Position numbers and translations under genes: made by a program | Shown here: positions 22,387 through 25,965 of the stretch, piece after piece | How positions within the stretch are numbered: position 1 is the first letter of the stretch | Layout: each line of letters begins with the position of its first letter | Origin: Acidobacteriota bacterium | Lineage (GTDB): Bacteria > Acidobacteriota > UBA6911 > RPQK01 | Assembly (NCBI GenBank): GCA_003819755.1 | Contig: RPQK01000014.1 | Coordinates: 1 to 25,965 of the forward strand | DNA: 25,965 bases | Direction of reading: 5' to 3' | Notes under the pieces: model-generated | Databases searched by the model: none | What the model was told of the DNA's origin: nothing | What the model saw: only the letters and a program-made list of their open reading frames with translations

Positions 22387-23523
22387 ATGATTTCTTCAGA
22401 GGATGTCCGCGAGCTGATCGAGCATAAGGCTCAAGCCGGAAGTGGTGTCCTGAGCGTCTATCTCAACGTGGACCAGTCCCAGGCAGTCAATCTGAACCGC
22501 GGCTTCGAAGCGGCCCTGAAAAACATGCTTCGGAACCTGGAGGATACGCTCGCGAGCCAGGAGCAAAAGAAGGCTTTCTCGTCCGCTACCGATCTAGTCC
22601 TTAAAGCTGTCGCCAAGTACAGCCCGCACGGCAGATCGCTCATGCTCTTTTGCACCCCAAGCGGGGTGATTCGGCAACAGGAACTCAAGATTGAAATAGA
22701 AAACAGCGTCCGATGGAGTGCGAAGCCCTATATCCGCCCGCTTCTGGAAGCCTTTGACGAATTTCAACGCTACGGCCTGGTTCTCACAGACAAGGCCCAT
22801 TCCCGCCTGTTTACGGTTTTTCTCGATCAGGTCGAAGAGCACGTGGATGCGCTGGCCAGCCAGGACGTGAAGCACATAAAAGGCCCGGGGACGGACCACA
22901 TGCTTTCCCAGATGCACGTCCAGCGCAAAGCTGACGGCCACGTCCGCCACCACCTCAAAAACGTCGCGGACCTGCTCGGTAAGGTCGCGGAAGATAACCA
23001 GTTCAACCGGCTGATCCTGGCTGGACCTGTGGCCGCGACTAACGAGCTCCAAGGCCTGCTTCCCACTCACCTCCGCAAACTGGTCATCGGGACCATCCCC
23101 TTGTCCATGGATGCCGGTTCCTCCCAGATTATCGAGGCCACGCGCCGGCTTCAGAGCGGTGCCGAAAGAGCGGAGGAGGAAGGCCTGGTCCAGGACCTGA
23201 TCACTGCGGCGGCTAAGAATAACCAGGCGGTTACCGGACTTGACTCCACCTTGAGAACGATCCAGGAAGGTCGCGTCTGGCATATCGTGTATGCCGACGG
23301 ATACACGCCTCAGGGAGGGGAATGTGTCAACTGCGGCTTCTTGATAGCCGGGAAGACCGTCCCTTGCCCCTATTGTGAGGGAGAAGTGCAAGTCGTCAAG
23401 GATGTCGTCGCCCGCGCGGTCAGTCGCGTTGTGAATGCCGGAGGTAAAGCTGAGCAGGTCCGTGACAAAGCGGCGGAACGCCTGCACAGCGCCGGCGGCG
23501 TCGGGGCGTTCTTGCGGTTCTGA
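22387..23523 (+). CDS. Bacterial eRF1-like (baeRF family, Balon-type) protein
   Basis: A 378-residue bacterial homologue of archaeal/eukaryotic release factor 1 and Pelota. The aeRF1 C-terminal domain is recognisable by a zinc ribbon, C313/C316 (CVNC) and C327/C330 (CPYC), as in archaeal aRF1, and by the terminal AGGVGAFLRF, which mirrors the GGIAAILRY ending of aRF1/Pelota. The middle domain has the segment SQMHVQRKADGHVRHHLK (174-191), matching the region after GGQ in release factors, but the GGQ position reads HML (171-173), so peptidyl-tRNA hydrolysis is unlikely. Known relatives include Balon, a ribosome-hibernation factor. Its start ATG has AGGAGG upstream. A universal stress protein gene follows 104 bp downstream. 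Function as a hibernation or rescue factor is inferred. Confidence 0.8.
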   Translation: MISSEDVRELIEHKAQAGSGVLSVYLNVDQSQAVNLNRGFEAALKNMLRNLEDTLASQEQKKAFSSATDLVLKAVAKYSPHGRSLMLFCTPSGVIRQQELKIEIENSVRWSAKPYIRPLLEAFDEFQRYGLVLTDKAHSRLFTVFLDQVEEHVDALASQDVKHIKGPGTDHMLSQMHVQRKADGHVRHHLKNVADLLGKVAEDNQFNRLILAGPVAATNELQGLLPTHLRKLVIGTIPLSMDAGSSQIIEATRRLQSGAERAEEEGLVQDLITAAAKNNQAVTGLDSTLRTIQEGRVWHIVYADGYTPQGGECVNCGFLIAGKTVPCPYCEGEVQVVKDVVARAVSRVVNAGGKAEQVRDKAAERLHSAGGVGAFLRF

Positions 23524-23524
23524 C

Positions 23525-23611
23525 GATTGCGGATTTCGGATTGCGGATTGCGGATTGAAACGTTGGATTGGCCCTCACCTTCCTTCAATCCGCAATCCGG
23601 AATCGGCAATC
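23525..23611. repeat. Inverted repeat of 7-nt GGATTGC units between the eRF1-like and usp genes
   Basis: The left arm (23525-23559) is built from GGATTGC-type heptads, and the right arm (about 23584-23611) is the inverted series CAATCCG/AATCGGC. About 28 bp pair with two mismatches. It starts 1 bp after the eRF1-like stop and ends 16 bp before the usp start codon. Confidence 0.8.
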
Positions 23612-23627
23612 AAGAGAGGGGGGCGGG

Positions 23628-24116
23628 ATGTTACCATTCGCGAAGATCTTGTCCACGACCGACTTCAGTGAGGCCTCTTACGAGGGAGTCTGCCGGGCGG
23701 CCGAGTTAGCCAAGTGGTTCAACGCCGAGCTCTCCCTGGTATATGTCGTCCCTACGATTCCCACGCTTCCGCCGGGACCGAACTACGGATTCGAAATCCC
23801 GGAGTACGAGGAAGCCCTTTTGAACAACGCCGATGAGCGCCTCCGCGATTTCATCCGTGATCATCTCCCGGGCGACATGTCCATCAAGCCGATCGTCGCA
23901 TACGGTGATGCCGCCAAGGAGATAGTCAGAATTGCCCGGGAGGAGGGTGTAAGCCTGATTGCGATGGCGACGCACGGCCTGTCCGGGTGGCGTCATCTGG
24001 TTTCCGGCTCGGTCACCGAGAAGGTCATCCGCCTGGCCGATTGCCCGGTTCTCGCGATCCGAATCCCGCGACACGATCAACGCCTGGCACAAACGCCACC
24101 AGCCGCAACAAGTTGA
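23628..24116 (+). CDS. Universal stress protein, UspA family
   Basis: A 162-residue single-domain universal stress protein (alpha/beta, ATP-binding fold). The first strand and helix are FAKILSTTDFSEAS at about 4-17. The C-terminal nucleotide loop is MATHGLSGWRHLVSGSVTEKVI, corresponding to the G-x2-G-x9-G-S motif with the first Gly replaced by Ala. DFSEASYEG and VYVVPTIP are typical of the family. The start is the ATG at 23628 with a G-rich ribosome-binding site. It lies 104 bp after the eRF1-like gene on the same strand and may be co-transcribed, with a hairpin in the gap. A second hairpin starts within its stop codon. Confidence 0.93.
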   Translation: MLPFAKILSTTDFSEASYEGVCRAAELAKWFNAELSLVYVVPTIPTLPPGPNYGFEIPEYEEALLNNADERLRDFIRDHLPGDMSIKPIVAYGDAAKEIVRIAREEGVSLIAMATHGLSGWRHLVSGSVTEKVIRLADCPVLAIRIPRHDQRLAQTPPAATS

Positions 24117-24218
24117 AGGACCGGAAGGACCTGAAGGACCGAAAGGACCTGAAAGACGCGCCTCAGGTCCTTCCGGTCCTTTCGGTCCTTTCGGTCCTTC
24201 CGGTCCTTTCCGTCCTTC
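24115..24218. repeat. Inverted repeat of 9-nt AAGGACCGG/AAGGACCTG units after the usp gene
   Basis: AAGGACC(T/G)G units repeat every 9 nt on the left (24117-24157), and the inverted GGTCCTTCC/GGTCCTTTC series fills the right (about 24165-24218). It overlaps the usp stop codon. It shares the AAGGACC core and 9-nt period with the repeats at 8509 and 10203 but has different variable bases. Confidence 0.85.
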
Positions 24219-24364
24219 TTGGCTCTGTCAAAACATCTCGCCTTTAAATCCTTCCGTTAACTTACCGTGTAAAATAGTAGTAGGTCTTAATTTCCCTGAG
24301 AGAGAGCCGCAAAGCGCAAGCATTGTTTCGCGAGCGCGCCGGCCCGAACGGTTGGCACCCGAGC
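24219..24364 (+). promoter_or_regulatory. Upstream gap of acyl-CoA dehydrogenase; no clear gene
   Basis: An AT-richer stretch around 24243-24290 (for example TTAACTTACCGTGTAAAATAG) could hold the promoter of the downstream gene, but no convincing -35/-10 pair was settled on. No reading frame is supported here. Confidence 0.3.
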
Positions 24365-25965
24365 ATGGATCAAGAACAGAGAAAACTTGCGGAGGAGCTC
24401 TTCTTCTCCGGTCCCAGGACGACCAGTTTCGCTAAACTCCTCTATTTCGGGATTTTCGACGCGGAAAGGGTTTTTCCCTATCCGACCCCGCCGAGCGGCG
24501 AGGCGTCTCGCATGCAGCAGTTGCTGGCCACGCTCGACTGCTTTCTGGAGAAAGAGGTCGATCCTGATTGGATCGATCGCAACTCGACGATTCCCGATCA
24601 TGTGATAGCCGGCCTCGGCAAGATCGGACTGATGGGCCTGACTATCCCCGAGAAGTACGGCGGCCTCGGCATGTCGCAATATGCTTATTGCCGCGCCATG
24701 GAGCACGTAGCCGCCCGCTGCGGAGCCACCGCGCTCATGGTCAACGCGCATCAGAGCATCGGCCTCAAGGCCCTCGTTCTTTATGGGACCGAGGAACAGA
24801 AAACCCGTTGGCTGCCGCCACTGGCCCGGGGAGAGAAGCTCGCGGCCTTCTCGTTGACGGAACCGAACGCCGGATCCGACGTGGCCAGTATCGAGACAGA
24901 GGCCGTGTATGACCCGTCTCGCAAGGTGTACCGCATAACCGGGCGGAAGCAATGGACCACGAACGGGGCCATCTCTGGAGTGCTCACGGTCATGGCGAAG
25001 ACCCTCGTTGACACCCCCGACGGACCTGCGAAGAAGGTCACTGCCTTTCTGGTCACGCCGGACATGCCTGGTTTCCGGGTCGTAGCGGCCGCACTGGAGA
25101 AGGTCGGAATGCGGGGTTCTAAAACCGCCAACCTCGCCTTTGACGGCCTGGAAGTCCCTGCTTCGAATATCCTCGGTCCTCCCGGCCAGGGCTTGAAGGT
25201 TTGCCTAACCGTGCTCGACTACGGCCGAACCACGTTCGGTGCTACCTGTACCGGTGCTGCCAAGTTTCTGCTCGAACGAGCTGTCGAACAAGCCCGGGAG
25301 CGTTATCAGTTCGGCCGTCCACTCGCCTCGTTCGGTCTCGTTAAGCAGAAGATCGCGAACATGGCCGCTCTCGTTTACGCAATGGAAGCCGCCACTTACC
25401 TGACCGCCGGAATGATCGATCAGAGTGACGAAGATTTCATGCTGGAAGCGGCGATCCTGAAGGTCTTCAGCAGCGACGCCCTGTGGAGCATCGTTTATGA
25501 CACCATGCAGATTTTCGGCGGGCGCTCCTTCTTTACGGACAGGCCGTACGAACGGATGATGCGGGACGCGAGACTAAACATGATAGGGGAAGGCTCGAAC
25601 GAGGTCATGAGGGCTTTCATCGGCGGCGCCGGAATGCGTGATCCGGGCGTTCAGCTCGAGCAGGTCCTCTTCGCAACACGCCGACCCTTTGCCCACACCT
25701 CGCTGTTGTTCGGCTTTGCACGGCAGAATCTGGCGCGTCTCCGGACGCCTGTTGTTCCGGTTCGTTCGGACCTTCTCCGACCTCAAGCCAGGATGCTCGC
25801 TGCCAGGGTGCGGCGCTTCGGAATTGCGGTCGTTCGCGTTCTCACCAAGTACCAGGAAGAGGTGGTAGAGCGCCAGATGGTCCTCGATCGGATCGCCACC
25901 ACGGCAATCGCACTTTATTCGGCCACTGCGGTGATCGGGAGACTCGATCATGACTTGAACCGAGC
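24365..25965 (+). CDS. Acyl-CoA dehydrogenase, VLCAD/ACAD9-like (partial, C-terminus cut)
   Basis: A flavoenzyme that makes the first alpha-beta double bond in fatty-acid beta-oxidation. 533 complete codons are visible from the ATG at 24365, and the frame is open at the window end. The ACAD signature AFSLTEPNAGSDVAS is at about 160-174, the KQWTTNG stretch follows, and QFGRPLASFGLVKQKIANM corresponds to the second signature. E409 in MIGEGSNEVMR matches the catalytic Glu of the family, and DRPYERMMRDARL fits ACAD C-terminal helices. The extension past about residue 420 resembles the long VLCAD type. No good ribosome-binding site precedes the ATG. The electron acceptor (ETF) genes are outside the window. 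Confidence 0.9.
   Translation, partial: MDQEQRKLAEELFFSGPRTTSFAKLLYFGIFDAERVFPYPTPPSGEASRMQQLLATLDCFLEKEVDPDWIDRNSTIPDHVIAGLGKIGLMGLTIPEKYGGLGMSQYAYCRAMEHVAARCGATALMVNAHQSIGLKALVLYGTEEQKTRWLPPLARGEKLAAFSLTEPNAGSDVASIETEAVYDPSRKVYRITGRKQWTTNGAISGVLTVMAKTLVDTPDGPAKKVTAFLVTPDMPGFRVVAAALEKVGMRGSKTANLAFDGLEVPASNILGPPGQGLKVCLTVLDYGRTTFGATCTGAAKFLLERAVEQARERYQFGRPLASFGLVKQKIANMAALVYAMEAATYLTAGMIDQSDEDFMLEAAILKVFSSDALWSIVYDTMQIFGGRSFFTDRPYERMMRDARLNMIGEGSNEVMRAFIGGAGMRDPGVQLEQVLFATRRPFAHTSLLFGFARQNLARLRTPVVPVRSDLLRPQARMLAARVRRFGIAVVRVLTKYQEEVVERQMVLDRIATTAIALYSATAVIGRLDHDLNR

Noticed and set aside
22594..23487. 297-residue minus-strand open frame inside the eRF1-like gene
   Set aside because: It is an antisense shadow; the plus strand has the zinc ribbon and eRF1 ending, and a ribosome-binding site.

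Overview
The window looks like a piece of chromosome from an acidobacterium (phylum Acidobacteriota), of moderately high GC by eye. This assignment is an inference. It rests on the combination of a VWFA-domain secreted protein of the type common in Acidobacteria, a large Oar-like TonB-dependent outer-membrane receptor with an N-terminal carboxypeptidase-regulatory-like domain, two secreted regulatory-like/TPR proteins beside it, a full-length nuoABCDEFG run, and repeat-rich spacers. No rRNA, tRNA, CRISPR array, phage gene or transposase was seen.

Left part (1-6782, minus strand): respiratory complex I genes in the canonical order nuoA-B-C-D-E-F-G, with nuoG cut by the window edge, preceded by lipA (lipoyl synthase) in the same direction. 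A TATAAT with an extended -10 lies just upstream of nuoA. Overlapping or abutting genes (A/B, B/C, D/E) show tight packing, but the C-D, E-F and F-G junctions carry hairpins or short tandem repeats.

Middle-left (6926-11565): small metabolic and redox genes. These are a carboxymuconolactone decarboxylase-like protein, a Rieske ferredoxin, an OB-fold-like lipoprotein, a small unknown, a divergent pair (VWFA protein and an unknown 202-residue protein) with a same-family hairpin at each end, a Tat-exported aldo/keto reductase, and the start of a VapBC-type toxin-antitoxin pair.

Middle (11344-18052): vapBC, then a 429-bp gene-free leader, the 1073-residue TonB-dependent receptor with a strong terminator, a perfect 52-bp inverted repeat, and two tandem paralogues encoding exported CarboxypepD_reg-like plus TPR proteins.

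Right part (18159-25965): an unknown small gene plus proC, then convergent murQ, a Tic20/DUF4870-like membrane protein, an unknown 435-residue helical protein, a bacterial eRF1-like (baeRF/Balon-type) protein followed by a universal stress protein, and a truncated acyl-CoA dehydrogenase at the edge.

Two things stand out. First, the eRF1-like protein has lost the GGQ motif but keeps the zinc ribbon and the C-terminal eRF1 signature, and it sits beside a UspA gene, which suggests a ribosome-hibernation or stress role. Second, most intergenic spacers contain a different short-period repeat (about 7 or 9-10 nt) folded into a long inverted repeat, often touching the stop codons of flanking genes.
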